DNA from: Antedon mediterranea
Lineage: Eukaryota > Echinodermata > Crinoidea > Comatulida > Antedonidae
Assembly (NCBI RefSeq): GCF_964355755.1
Contig: NC_092673.1
Span: 11,597,001-11,661,000, forward strand
DNA: 64,000 nucleotides
Direction: 5' to 3'
Below are positions 10,945 to 25,900 of this stretch, one piece after another. Position 1 is the first letter of the stretch. Each line of letters starts with the position of its first letter. Below the pieces are notes generated by a model that had not been told where the DNA came from, did no database searches, and saw only the letters and a program-made list of their open reading frames with translations. A program made the translations under genes and the position numbers.

Positions 10945-13900
10945 GTATGTACATTTTTTCATTTGATTTCTTTTGTCTAATTTGTATGCATCTTATGCCC
11001 AGTCATTGGCCGGAATAGGATCAGACGAGGGCGGTTTGGCACAAAAGTGGCAAACGAGGTGCGTAGCATCGAGCTGGGATGGGTTTGGGAGAAGGAAATT
11101 TTTGAAAAAAATTACACACTGCTGTTTAATAGGCTAGAACAACTGTTTCCATCATAGAAATATCCTCCATCTTAAATTGTTTCACAAATGTATTCGTGCA
11201 GGGACATTTTGTGATGCGAGACCTCGGTGACCAAATCATGAAAGTAATTCACACTGATGTTTCAGACAAATACCCTGGATAGTTTTTGACTACACACAAC
11301 AATAAAAAATAAGGTGATGTTTTTACAAATTCTCGAGCATTTAAATAATCTTTGCCGCTTTATTAATAATTATACATAAAATACGCACACAATTATGAAC
11401 AACATTTAATGAACAAACAAAAATTGGATTAGTTTCGTATGTATTGCTTTTTTAAATTATTCATAAATAAAGTTTCTCATTGGTTAAGTCCGTACTTACA
11501 CTGAAGAAAACAGAGCATTTGATTGGGCAATATATGACCACAGAGTTTGTAGATTATTTGACCCTTAAGAATTATTGTATCTATTTAACTGGTTTAATAG
11601 GCAAAACACTTAATATATAAAAAAAATGTGCAATTGCACATCGCCAAAAATGGAATTTCCCTACTTTATTTATTCTTTATATCAAACCAACAGTGTAAAA
11701 CACCAATAACAGGTTGAAAATAAAAACTAAACTATAAAATATGAGCCAATATAAATATACAAATGAAAAAGAAAATTTAAATAATTTCATTGATAATACA
11801 TTTAAATTGAGAAAAATTACAGTTAAAAATATCTAAAGAATTATTTTTTAAAAGACATGAATTGTACAATGACGAGAGTCTACAGAAAATACCATTTTTA
11901 CAAACATTGACACGAGAATAGTGAAGAAAGGGTTTACTACGAAGATTACGAACAGGAACATTAAAATAAAACAACGAAACAAGATCACAATCAAACTTAG
12001 AAGTAAGACATTTATACAGGAAGTGCAAGTCCTGTCTTGCTCTCCTAGATGTCTGGGAAACAATAGGAGGCAGGTTGGCTGCTGGGCCGACAAAGCGCAA
12101 GAACTTGTTATGGGTCCGATCAATTCTGGAGGCTTGAGAAGCAGAGAGTGAATTGTAAATAATTGAACAGAAATTAAAAGATGGTTGGACGAGGGAAAGA
12201 TAAAGCGCACGTTTGGTGTATGGAGAAAAATGTTTGCAATTGCGCCACATCAGCCCAAGCAGCCTATTGGCCTTTCTGACAACATGATCAACGTGTGAAA
12301 TAAATGTCAGTTTACGGTCGATGAAAATGCCGTGGTCCCGGTAAGAGTTTACACTTTCAAGGACTTCTTCTTGAACTGAGTAAGCGAAAATAATAGGTTT
12401 TTTCTTAAGAGAGCAAGACAGGACTTTGCATTTCTCGGACTTCAGGGACATTTTCCAGTCGGAAACCCACGTACCGAGTCTTTCCAGATCTGCCTGAAGT
12501 GCAACGGAGTCCTCAGTAGTGGTAATAATTTTGTAAATCTTGAGGTCGTCAGCGAACATAAGACAGTTGGAATTTTGAAAGAGATTTGGTATTTCATTAA
12601 CAAATATATTGAACAGCAGGGGGGCAAGAATGGAACCTTGAGGCACGCCTGAGATGACTGGGAGAGAATTGGAAGTGGCACCATCAATTACTACTCTCTG
12701 CATCCTACCCGTACCGCCAAGATAACTTTTAAACCATGAAAATAAAGTACCATTGATGCCAAACTGATGAAGTTTTAATAATAATAGGTTGTGGGACAAT
12801 TTATCAAAAGCTTTACTAAAGTCGGTGTAGATTATGTCACATTGCTTTTTAGTTTTGATGGCTTCATACACGGTAGACAGAAGAGTAGCAAGGTTTGTTT
12901 CACAAGATCTACCGGGCATGAAGCCATGTTGATCTTGCTCTCAACCAAGCACGAATTTACTATACAGTACCGACCAGAAGAGCCCCCCCAATTTTGATGT
13001 GTCCAACGCATCAAGAATTTGTCAAGAATGCGTCCAAAATACGTCCAATTTTTTGACGTGTCCAACACTTTTCAGACGGATGTAATTTGCTGCTAATTTC
13101 CCCGACGCAGTTTCGTCAAATAAACAATGTCATTGTCAACTACCTGCACAGAGCTTCAATGATCGCTACAGTACAAACAATGCGCTAGACTATTAGGCCT
13201 ACATTAAAACACTGTAGATATGTATTACGACATACTGTATACTGATAGATATTTATCTCGATCTAGGCTGTGGTGAAACTTGATGATGTTTGATAATGAT
13301 AAAACAAAATCATTTTATTTCTAGGCCTAGTCTGACTGACATCGTTCGCGTTCGCATCGACTTCCACTCGAGCTTCTCCCAGAGTACTGAATTACTCCTG
13401 CTGGTATAAAACACCATGTGTGTTATAACGCACATAGCAGTAATTATGATGATGTAAAAATTTTTTTTAAACACGCTCAATGGCGATCTAGAATTTTTTT
13501 TTTTTTCCATGACGTTAAATTGAAAGTACAGTAGCTAGCTAGGTTGTTTAATGTTTATAATGTTGTCACTGAATAAAAATATTTGCATTGTACAGTATGT
13601 TTGTAAGTGTGCCAATTTACTACTGTATTCTAATTTACTTCCGTAATATATAATATGAGATTTTTTTTTTTGTTTTAATAATTTGTAATACAATTTCCTT
13701 CTCTGTATTACAGTACCACACCCTTGCTGGATAGGTCCGGAAAAAAAAGCGAAGCACAATGACTAAAAACAACAAAATAAGAAATCAAACAATACAGGTT
13801 TGAATAGAAGGCGCGGCTCAAAACAAAGTCCAACGAATTCAAATAAGGAAGGAATAGCCTGCATAATAAATTTAGTTTGTAAAACTAACTACACAAAATA

Positions 13901-16900
13901 ATATACAGTATAATGTTTATTCTTCAACTTTACATTCATTTCCACAATACGCATTATAATTCGCAGTAACGTTAAATGAAAAAAAAAACAACTTTCAACA
14001 TATCATAAATTAATAAGAAGTAGGGTATCTGTAAACTGTTATAAAATTGAAAAAACCTATAAAGAGCCGGGCTCCCTCGACTGGGGGCCTTTGGCGGCCG
14101 CCTGACCCCCAGCCTAAGGTTGTATTTCATTTTTATATTACCCCACTACAGTACAGATAAAAACTACTGCAACTTTTGGCACGCGTAGGTAACATAGTTT
14201 ACGCGTGGTGGTTGCGTGGCGTAGCATTCGTAGTGCATAGACTACGCGCAGTATTCGTAGCCTACGCGTAGCATTCATAGCCTACGTTGTGATCAACAGC
14301 GTGTGAATTCCCCAAACTCAACTGTGTACACGTACAGTACATCGACGGCTAAGCAGGCTACAGGTACGAAAAGTTCGAATAAATAGAAATGATACGATTG
14401 TTTCGGCAATACAATAATATCATCATCATTAAAAATACCTGAATTCAAATTTTTCTAAAGAAAATAGCAATTAAAATCTTCTCAAAGCATAGGCTTGACA
14501 CGAAAAGTCTTATTAACTAGGCCTACTGTACTGCTGACTGTACATTCACAATCGCCGGCCAGAATAGTGTACACAATTCATTGATGACGGACCGTTATGA
14601 CTAACTTCCATTATTTGTAGGCTAGGCCTAAAATTACAAGTTAATTTATATTAATTAATACAGTACGTCAGTATGTTTCTTTTAAACAAAAATCATCCAG
14701 ACTTGAAATTGTACATCAAACTCTATAATATTAGCTATTGTAACAACCTGCAGCAGAGGATCGGTGGAAGGTCAAATTGTCTCAGGTCGTTTAGAACATC
14801 GTCATGAGCAGTCAGAGAGAGAAGGATCTAGGACACATATTAACATGTGCTTGCCTGATCTTGTAGTTTTGTTTTTTTAGTCATGCGCGATAATAAATTA
14901 GATAGTATTTAAATAAATGTCATTTTAGTTTAAAATAAATAAAAATAAATTATTATTATTAACGTTTTAGGGTAAGGAAATATGCAAGACTTTATTCAAC
15001 TTCACTAAATTAAAGGTTAAACAAAACGTATCATACACACATGAATATAACCACACTGGGTGAATGAATGGGGTGATCCGTCTCGATTTCCGTTGGAATA
15101 AAATACTATTGTACTTGTATGCTATTATTTTGACATATTACAGTATTTAAACAGTCCATATTATCCCATAGTACTAGGTATAGCCTAGTAAACAAACATA
15201 GTCCAGACAGTAGAGTAGTACTGCGCGATACACATATGTGGGTAAACAGCAGCTACACGGCAAAAACTGTCCTATCGAGGAAATATCCTGTCACCTATAC
15301 CACTTGGGAAATACTATTCACAAAGTGACATTATTTCACATTTTCACGCCATGTACATTGTATTTAACGCTTGTACACATTATGGATTATCATATAGTAC
15401 TACTACTAACTAGGCCTAAAAGTAAGCTACTGTAGGTGTACCACTTATTTAAAATTAAACTGTCGATAGGTAAACCTACCTTTTTAGCTAGGCCTAGTCG
15501 GAGGCCATTTCACACAACAGACAACGACCAACGTCCTTAACGTATGTTGGCCGATAGGATGTACACTTGTTCTTCTTTCATAAAAATAAATGTCCCATTT
15601 TAACACAAAATACAGTAATTAATATTTAATACATTTATTATTACTTCACAGTATTAATTCACTACATAATAAACTAAACATTACTTAACGTAGTCTACAC
15701 GTCCAAATGTTGCAGTATTTATTATTTTAGACTCGTCTCACGGCCGAACATTGTTCTCCCGGTTTTCCCCATTTTCTCTGGGTTACACTAAGACAAACTG
15801 AATTGTGATGTATTTGTGTTGTTTTCTGCATTAAAATATAACAAAAAAGGCTTACACAAGCAAATTTACAATATTTAAGCCATCTGATGTCATAAATTTG
15901 TTTTTTCTGAATGGAAAGGAGATTCTCCACTTGTTACATCACACACTGTACCACTTACCACTCCATAATAGATAGAGAGCACTGTTGACTTTTTAACTTC
16001 AGATGTTGGCATGTATGATTATGTACAGTATTTTCTTATTTGGTTTCAGGTTGTTCTGCTGATGTTCAACATTGTTATCTTAGGTCATTGTCACCATTAC
16101 CCCTAGAGTCAAATGTTGCAGCATATGATGACCATGTATCGGTATCAGACATCATTGGCTGTTCTGTTTCATATCAGCCCTCTACCTCAGTTGTTGCATA
16201 TGTTTTGAGTCTAACATCAGTAGGATCTAAAATTAATCGCATTTCTGATAAACAATCAGTTATTTTGAACATTGATCAGATGCCATTTAGCAGTTTCATT
16301 TCAACAATAAAGTTGGTATTTGTGCTTAGATCAGACGATCCTGTAACCTGGAATATACGTACATCAACACTTTTTAATCTACCAAGAATATTGGTAAGTA
16401 CACAAAACAATTTCTGTTTTATGGCAGGTCCAAGCTCTTGTATCGTTTTGTGATCCAAAATTCATCTTAGTCCAAATAAAGTAAAGCTGTAAAGTTATAA
16501 TTTTTTTATCTATTAATTTTTTTTCTTCCAAATAAACAAATTCAGTGTGACATATGGGACATTAATATATTAGCCTTATACAGTAACCAAGAAATGTTAT
16601 CCCCTCATTTTTTTTATGCAAGAACATATAGTTTCCATCTTTGATTGAAAAAAATTAATTAATCATGCTGATTAAAATTGAATCCTTCTGGTTCACAATC
16701 AGCTCTTCGGATACAGGTCCGCCAATCACCATATCTCGAAGCGTTTTACAGCTATAATACTGTTCACATTACTATTGCTACTGGCAACATAATTCGCGAG
16801 TCAACCACACGTTTTCTCGGCGTCAAGATTAAGCCTAGTAATCATCAGCGCACCAGGCTGATAGTTCGTCACAGTTAAAAGTTATGGGTGAGACAAACAT

Positions 16901-19900
16901 CACCTTTACACGTGACAGTAAAGACTTGACTTTCAACGGCCTCGTCGTTAAGAACCTTGACGTTGTGAGCTACTTGCCGGTATACGTTTTTATGGAACAG
17001 AATGATATTTCTATCCGCCCCGTCAGGTGGTAATAGCCGATGGCACAACATATGTGATGATGACGTTATATCACTACCATATTTAGGCACATCACGCTTT
17101 TTAATCAAACTAGTTTGCTAGAGTAGACAAAGATTTAGGAATATTTTTGACAAAAATTAGTATGCATTTTGAGAAATCTGTTGTATTGAGAAAACTTAAA
17201 GTGGGTTTGAATGATGCGTCTAGCTCGTGTTGTCTTCTCTTATTTTCTAATCATTTCATTCTTTCTTGATCAGTGAAATGGCAATAACACTGTTTATGCC
17301 ATAATATCTTATGAGTAACTTCTGTGGTAAAACTTATTAAACTCGATCCATAATGTCATCGCCGAGCTGACATCTCTTTCCAGCTGCGTCATTTACAGTT
17401 TATTTATTTATTTATTTTATTTCATCTTCATCCAACAGCGACCAAAGCCGCCCATAACAGGATTGAATCAATAAATATAATTTATATAGATAATTAATTA
17501 AACAACACAATTAGCTAAAATTACAGGTAAATCAATACCATAGCAATTATCATAAAGAAACATTGCTCGCTTGCTTCTCTCAACTCAACTCTCTCTTTTA
17601 CCTTTCTGACAAAATAGACAAAACCTATTATAATTCACTGGTCTTGACAATAGTAAAATTAAAATTAAAATTGTTCTCAGAAATTGAACCATTTACTTTC
17701 TCAACAAATCTTGAGGACGAACAATTTGAATATGCAAATTAAGTTATTCCAATGTTTCACTTGTATTTAAATCAAAAAGTTTAAAATACAGTATCTCAGA
17801 CCAACACTTAAGGTACTATTTAATTAATAATAATATTTAACTCAGTTTTAACATCTACTGTAACTTTTAGTTTTAAGAAATCGCTATTTTAGTAATTTGA
17901 ATATGCAAATTAGGTATTTTTTAAATTAATACATCTGCAATTTAACAATTAGCATATCGCGATTTGGCTATGCAAATTAGGGCTTAATAACCATACTATT
18001 GACCATTCTTGGACAAAATATGACATTAGACTAGATAGAAACGCACATGTTCTAAATAGTACGGGTTATTATGTCTTCCAGCTCGATATTTGTGCCAAAA
18101 TAGATTTTTTTAGCTAACTTTGTTATTCTTGAGATGCTGAATCCAAAAAAGGTTAGGTGCCATTTTTTTCGACCACTCCTTCAGCCGCCATTTTGTATTT
18201 CAAAATGGCCGACGTTCCACACTAAACTTGGTCATCCATGGTATCATTGGAAAGGGAATGTAATACTGATTATTTTATTCCATTACACCCATATCAATAA
18301 ACGTATAGTTACATAGTTATTGCGAAATAAAACAAATCACGTGACCAATAAAGGTCAAAAGGTCAAAATGCAATTTCCCCAAAATAGTGTACTGTTTGGT
18401 ATCGTTGGATAGATATTTTTATTCTGAATACAGTTTTACTAATATCTATTCTATTTTACTTTGTTTATTGTCATAATTTTCCAATTATGTAAATAAATTG
18501 TTTTTAAATGTTTCTTGTTTTTTCATGCTAATTACTTTCTTATTTACATACAATCTGTCCTATTGGTATATAAGTACTTTAGGCGTTGTTTTCTGTTCTT
18601 CTTCTGATGAGAATAGTTTCTGGAAACATGTCACATTTCATTAAATCGCTATACTCATTTTAACAATGACAAAAGTAGTCTCCTTCGTAAGATAAATACG
18701 GTTTTTCTTATTGGTTTTACAATTCATTCAAATGTTTGTTTGATTTTCATTCTACTTTATTATTGTCCATTTATATGTTTTATAGTATATTATATATTAT
18801 CTTAATACTAAATAAGTACCGTACGGTACTTGATTACACTTAACTTCAATGTCAAGTTTCCGAGTTATTTAATTTAAAATCAAAATAACTATAGTCCGTG
18901 AACAAAGGTGAAATAAACTGTTGTCAAGTCACATCTTTGTTTTGTTTCGTTGGATAGAAATTCTGAATCTATTTTATTTTTAGTAGTTTACATTTCTGTT
19001 TTTCGTAAAAAGAAAAAAATGCTACGGGTCATGGTATCATTTGCGTAGCGTTCAAAATCATTTGTATTTTTGTCAAATCGGGTACCACACAATATAAAGC
19101 CACTGTGCACAATGCCAATGTTAATTGGCATGCCTTTCCCTTTGAACTTCAGATGAAGTGCAGCAGCAAACAGAATGTTTTCATTTGATATTATTATACA
19201 GTACAGTGAAAAAATCTTAAAAATAAAAAAAAAAAAAATTAAGATCAATTAGTAATTTGTTTTCCTCAAATAAAGTTTACACGAAATAAAGAAAAGTCAG
19301 TGTCCTACTGCTGCCTTCACTACCTTTACAAACTACCAATCCATATTGTAAAGAAACGAATTCGGTTTTTTTAACGTCTAAAGGTTCCCTTTGATTTTTA
19401 CGTATGGTTTGTGATTATCGCAATTATAAATCCTAACTATACGTTGTTATTAAAAATCACATAGAATAATTAATCAAACTATACTTGTTTGTGGTAACTT
19501 AACTTTAAGAACTTATCGGAAATAAGGGAAACAAAATCCGCTTTCCAGCAATAATATTCAAATTAGTTTGAGAAAAACGAAATCTTTTAACTACAGACAC
19601 TTTATAAATATATACCGGATTGTAACGATTTCAGTTATTGAATTCCCTTTTATAAATTTGTATTTTAATTTTGTTACATTTACTGCATTTCTCAGTTATA
19701 ACTTATATTTATCAAAACGCAGTGGGGTTTTTTTAAAGAGTGAAGTGCGACCACACACCAGTAGGAGATGGAATCTGTGCGTTTCGAATTATTATTATTT
19801 TATTGTTCTTGGGCATGATCCTATTACTGTATATCCGTTTGTTGTTAGTATTTGTAATCTTATGAGTATTAGAATATGCCACCGATTTAATTTATATTCA

Positions 19901-22900
19901 ATAAAATTATGTTATCATCTGAAACGGTGGAAGATTATTCGACTACTTATACACAGAATAGATAAGCTGTTTTCTATCCTGCCTTTATGGTCACACAAAT
20001 ATCCAATATATATAATATAAGAATGTGCAGGGGCGGATCCAGGATATTGAAATAGGGGTGTGAGCGAGCAAACATTGGCTGGGGGCCAAGGGGCCGCCAA
20101 GGGCCCCCGGTCGGGGTCCAGGGGGAGTATTTTGGAGTTCTAGCGCATTGTCAGTCGTTTAAAACGATTTACAAACACCTCATATGTCATTTACCAAACA
20201 CTCTAAAGCTCGCAAATTACGACATGTGGAACATGCAGCTGATACTTACCTAGGGTACCAAAGCAAGCTAACAACTTGCCTGTACTTTACATCTAAATTT
20301 TTACAACGCAACGATGTTTTTCAGCTTTTATATAAGCATAAACTTGTCCTAGCCTAGGCCGGTATTATTTTCTTACACGTGCGCCGGGTCGATCGCGGTG
20401 ACTACTTCTTCGCATGCAGCTAAAGTAAAATGACGTCACGTTAAAGCGGGTCGTCACAGAGTCTCATGCATATTAATGAAGCAAACTTGCTGAGAGTGTT
20501 TTCTACCACCACGTTTATTATTTATCGAAACTCCGAGCCATCGACTGACGATCATGTTTTCGACAATTAAAATCACGGCATATTCAACGGCCTGGTTTAT
20601 ATTAAACGATAATTAGCGGTCCGGCTCGATCATCATTTATATTTAGTGATTTGAAAAAAACAAAACACCTTTTGTCATCGCGATTTGTTTATGAGAATCA
20701 TCGACGGAAAAGCAAATAAAACAACAAGGGTCATGAAATGCTGCAGCATTGTTAATATTTTAATAGTAATACGTTTACGTTTTAATAAAATATAGGCCTA
20801 ACGGGATAATTTTCAAAGGCACTATACAGTCCTAGCCTTTGTTTTTATTGTACTTAATAAATGGGCGCGTAGTATAGTAGCACTGACCATGTGGCTTCAT
20901 CAACTCTATTGATCGTCGGAGGTACCGCTACTCTACAATACGGGAGTGACGATCACAAAGGATGCCGACCTTCTTAGTGGAACGCGACCAAGCTCACCAC
21001 GTGGCTTTTATCAACTTGCTCCTTTTACACTTAACTGTGAATGATCGTTGTATTGGTATTGGTAACGCTAGAGATTGATAGTACACAAAGGATGTCGACG
21101 TACTGTACATGCTTGGTGGAATGCGATCAAGCTGACGATGTGCTCCGACGTACTATTTTCACTATGAAAATGTGCAAACCATCGGTGATTGATAACAGTC
21201 AAAACGATACATGTTTTTAAAATCTATTTAATTTAAAAAAAAAAAAAAAATCTTTAAAAAATAGGGGGGGGGGGCGTACGCCCCATACTCCCCCCGCTAG
21301 ATCCACCACTGAATGTGTACATAAATTAATTTAAATAAGCAACAACTTTTTTATCGATTTACTTTATATGATGGTACGCTCGCTTCGCTCGCGTACCATC
21401 TAGTCGTGCCCACAGATGGTTCTCGAATACACAGTAATTTCAGCGTAACAAAACTGGCGATTTCAAATGTACTATTATATAATACATTGTCGTTTACAGA
21501 AACGAATAAATAGACACAATGATTTATGTAGTCAACTAAAATTAGCACCCTGGGAATTACTTCCGAAGGAGAAACTTATCACAAAATGAGTCCAAATTTA
21601 GAGTCCAAATTTTTTATTTGGACTCATTTAAAGAAACCCAATTTGTGTTTTGTATGTAACATTAGGTTTGAGGGATGGGAAAGCGGATAGGTACAAAGAG
21701 GAACAATTTTTAAATATATTCTTTATCCACTCAGTAACGAAATATTTTGTTCATGTTTTATAGGCCTATAAATAATATACCTCTAAATACAGTAAAACAT
21801 TTGCGATTTAATACTTTGTTAAAACTGTCACTGTCATAATCGATTGAAATATTAAAGTACATGTCACGATACACCACTACGACGTTTATATTATTGGTAA
21901 TTATTAATTAATAATTAATACAAACGTTGAGAGGGAACTGTCAGTATAAAGTTTATTTGTATATAATAATGTGTTTATATATCTTAACAGTGAAGCCTAA
22001 CCTCAATCTCAGTAATAAAGTTTATTTGTATATATTTTTATATTACATCTAACAGTACGAACATTCACAGTAAGAAATGTTCGATTCAAATGAGGACCAA
22101 AAATAGTTAATAGGTATTTACAGTATTGTCAAAGTATTGCAAGTTTATTCTCAAAGGGCCCATATATTTACCTACTGTATGTGTTAAACCAAGGACTCAT
22201 AAATTTACCTACTTGTGTTAAACCAAACTTTGGCAGACTGAGAGATTGAGATGTTCCATTCATCGCAAATCAATACATTTGTATAATCGTATATTAAATC
22301 TACCAAAATAGTATTTTTTAAAGAAAATCGGCCTGTCTTTAACATTATGATGCTGTACTCTAGCTGTTCAACCGGTTTTCAGCTATTAAAAACAATTATT
22401 GTAGGAGGAGATAGGAAAATGCGAAGCCTCCTCACATTTTTGTGGCGGGTATTTTCCAAGATGGACATCCATTAGACAGTGTATACCACGATCGAAAAAC
22501 ACCCCTCTTTGGGGCAAATCGTTGAACCTAAATTCGTTTTAATCGTCAATAACTAATTATCTAACTTAATTTAATTAGTAAATAGGGTTAAATCAGGTGG
22601 TTAAAATCAGTACAGAAAGTACGAACCAACTTTATGTACCATCGAGTAAAAATTCTAAAAGTAAGGCGCCATTTACCGAATTTTGCCCTTACGTAAATTT
22701 ATATAGATATAGGCCTAGGCTTACAACATGCAACCATGCTATTGGCAGAAAACCATGTTTGAAAAAAACAACGTAGACACCATGCTGCACTGGATATAGT
22801 TATAAATAAAACTTAATTATGTGTTTAATTCAATATTAATAGATTTAAAGGAGGTTTGCGCTGCTTTTTTTGTTGTTTGCGCTGTGAAATCAGTAATTTT

Positions 22901-25900
22901 CCCAAAAATTGAAGTTTTTCACCCAAAAAAAGCAAACTTAAAGGAATTTCAAATTTGTTTTCCCATAAATTGTCTCCCTATATAGGTCTAGTTGTGTTTT
23001 AATCAATATTAATTGATTTAAAGGAGGTTTGCGCAGCTTTTTTTTTTTTTTGCGCTGTGAAATCAGTAATTTTCCCAAAAATTGAAGTTTTTCACCCAAA
23101 AAAAAGGCAAACTTAAAGGAATTTCAAATTTTTTTCCCCATAAATTGTCTCCCTATATAGGTCTAGTTGTGTTTTAATAAATATTAATTGATTTGAAGGA
23201 GGTTTGCGCAGCTTTTTGTTGTTGTTTGCGCTGTGAAATCAGTAATTTTCCCAAAAATTGAAGTTTTTCACCCAAAAAAAAAGGCAAACTTAAAGGAATT
23301 TCAAATTTTTTCCCCCATAAATTGTCTCCCTATATAGTTCTAGTTGTGTTCTAATAAATATTAATTGGTTTGAAGGAGGTTTGCGCAGCTTTTTGTTGTT
23401 GTTTGCGCTGTGAAATCAGTAATTTTTCCAAAAATTGAAGTTTTTAACCCAAAAAAGGCAAACTTAAAGGAATTTCAAATTTTTTTTCTCATAAATTGTC
23501 TCCCTATATAGTTCTAGTTGTGTTCTAATCAATAATAATTGTTTTGAAGGAGGTTTGCGCAGCTTTTTTTGTTGTTTGCGCAGTGTTTGCGCAGTTTAGC
23601 AATACCCGTAAAGGGTTTGAGAAAATTAAAATGTTGACCTTCTGACCTTTTTGGTCACGTGACTTGTTTTGTTGTTAAATAACTATGTAACTATGCATTT
23701 TTTGATATGGATGTAATGGGATAAAATGATCAGTATTATATTCCCTTTCCGATGATACCATGGATGACAAAGTTCAGTGTGGAATGTCGGCCATTTTGAA
23801 ATACAAGATGGCGGCTGAAGGAGTGGTCGAAAAAAATGGCACCTAACTTTTTTGAATTCAGCAACTCAAGAATAACAAAGTTAGCCAATAAAATCTATTT
23901 TGGCACTAAAATATCGAGCTGGAGCTAGTTTTCCTTACATATGTGACCGTACTAAAACAATTTCAAGAAACAAAAAATAATTTCATAAGACCAATATTTT
24001 CAGAGTTACGAAATTTTACTGATTACTCCAAGGGTCAATAGTTGTAGAATCAGCCATTTTGTGTAAAAGCATGTCATTAGAATAAATATGAATGTATAGT
24101 TTCTGAACAATTTGAGCCCTATTTCGTGTCTTTGTGATTATTTGTTACTGAGATGATACCGTATATTTCGGTGTATAAGTCGCACTTTTGACACGCAAAT
24201 TTGACCTCTAAATTAAGGGTGTGTCTTATACACCGAACATAAATGCCTCACCACACAGATTGTACATAATCCTCACCTTGTTGGCGCGGCTAGGCCTAGC
24301 CTACTAGGGCATAGGCCTGAGTAGGCTAGGCCTAGCTACAGTGTACTAACGTAACGGCAACCTGCTTCTGCTTAGTTTTCAAGGCATTTTAGCGTGATGT
24401 TATACTAAATATGATGAAAAGATTTGTTCATTATAGAGCTGTTTTAGGCGCTCCGATAAAATTTCATTTGTAAACGTTTACGATTGGAATGTATTTATTT
24501 ATAGTTATACACACGATCGCCGACTGCCGTACCCCTAGTTAGCGCAAGCCCTTCTTGGCGGCCACATGGTGTACGGTATTCGACTAGGATATCCTCCAGT
24601 TGATTATAGCATGGACCTAGCGTATACACTTCTCGGATACATAGATACTAATCGAATACGATTGTCCGTGAAAACGTGCGCCCTCAATATATTGATTACA
24701 ATTTAATAAAAAATTGTTTTAATGAAATATAAGGTGCGTCTTATACATCGACGATATAAAAAATACCGATATTTTACTCTCAGTTAGGGGGTGCGACTTA
24801 TACACCGAAATATACGGTAAATGGATGGATGCAAGTCCTATTTCTGACAAAATGTGCCATTACAGTGGGACAGCCACTCGACAAATCGTGTCAAATTTCG
24901 ACTCGGAGAGGGCGCCCTACTTTTCTAATTTAGTTCAAAATGGCTAAATTTTAGGGTGTTGGAAAAACACAATATTTGTAAATTTAGTTGATTATCGGAA
25001 AAATGTTGTTAGTGAAATAAATTCATAAATGGTTTTAATATATTGTCATGTAAAATTAAATGTATTTGAACAAAACGATAATCTGTAATTTAACGGCAAA
25101 ATCAACCAATGTCTTTTTTCCGAAATTGTACCCTAGAAAATCATTAAAATAAAATATTTAGAAAAATTGAACAGTCCTGAATTTAAAATCCCTGTTAGAA
25201 AAATTAATAATCTACAGAATACGATATTAAGATACAAAATTCGGTGGTTGGGATGCAGCTCCGACTATTCAAACTAAAGGTACCACTATTTGTTCCATCG
25301 AAAACTAGCGAAACCGCCATTTTGTAAACACATCGTCATCGTGTTTATGAATTTATTTATAGCGAACGATATACGCGATGTTTATAATTGTCCGCGTATA
25401 AGAATTCATATAAATAAATACATTCCAATACAACGTATATTATTACTTGTTTATTTATCACAGTAAACATTTTAGTTAAGGAATATTTATCATAACTATT
25501 ATAATAGCTTTTATACGAGTCCGAGGCCTAGCCCTATTAGCGAGCGATTGTTCCAGGGGCGCAAAGTCACTTAGTGACGTTGTGATCGGGCGCGTCGGGC
25601 CTAGCTAATATTAATAATATGACCTGAAATAAGCGGCTAACAAGAACTGTTATATACTTGCTTACAATTGTTTTGTTATTGATGAACAAACAAGCAATTA
25701 GATTGAATAACAAATTATTTATTCATTTTTTGGGGGTAAAAACATGTACAAACTAGGCCTAGGGGGGGGGGGGCCTAGTACTGTATAATATAAATTAATA
25801 GTAATATTAAACTAATACAGTATTAATAAAATATAAAATAGGCCTAACATACAATAAATATTCAATTTTTAAGGTCTACCACATGACAATAACATAATTT

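Larger units (their letters stand above)
18059..23952 (+). mobile_element. 5.9-kb element with ~350-bp inverted arms, TA target duplication
   Basis: It starts GTACGGGTTATTATG and ends GTGACCGTAC, flanked by TA on both sides (18057-18058 and 23953-23954), inserted in the older foldback copy. Arms 18059-18390 and about 23620-23952 are inverted copies: both carry the CAGCTCGATATTT word, a run through CAAAATGGC/GCCATTTTG, and a CACGTGAC word near the inner end. Inside lie AT-rich sequence (18400-20020), an hAT-like element (20029-21310), a hairpin-headed repeat (21370-22710) and a 175-bp tandem array (22815-23603). I see no transposase. Confidence 0.7.

Noticed and set aside
19568-20020. 150-codon open frame
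   Set aside because: No Met start in context, low-complexity residues from AT-rich DNA, and no family resemblance; it ends inside the flank of the hAT-like element.
20466-20600. Separate promoter or CpG island in intron 2
   Set aside because: The GC-richer stretch is internal to the hAT-like element, and no first exon could be joined to the gene.
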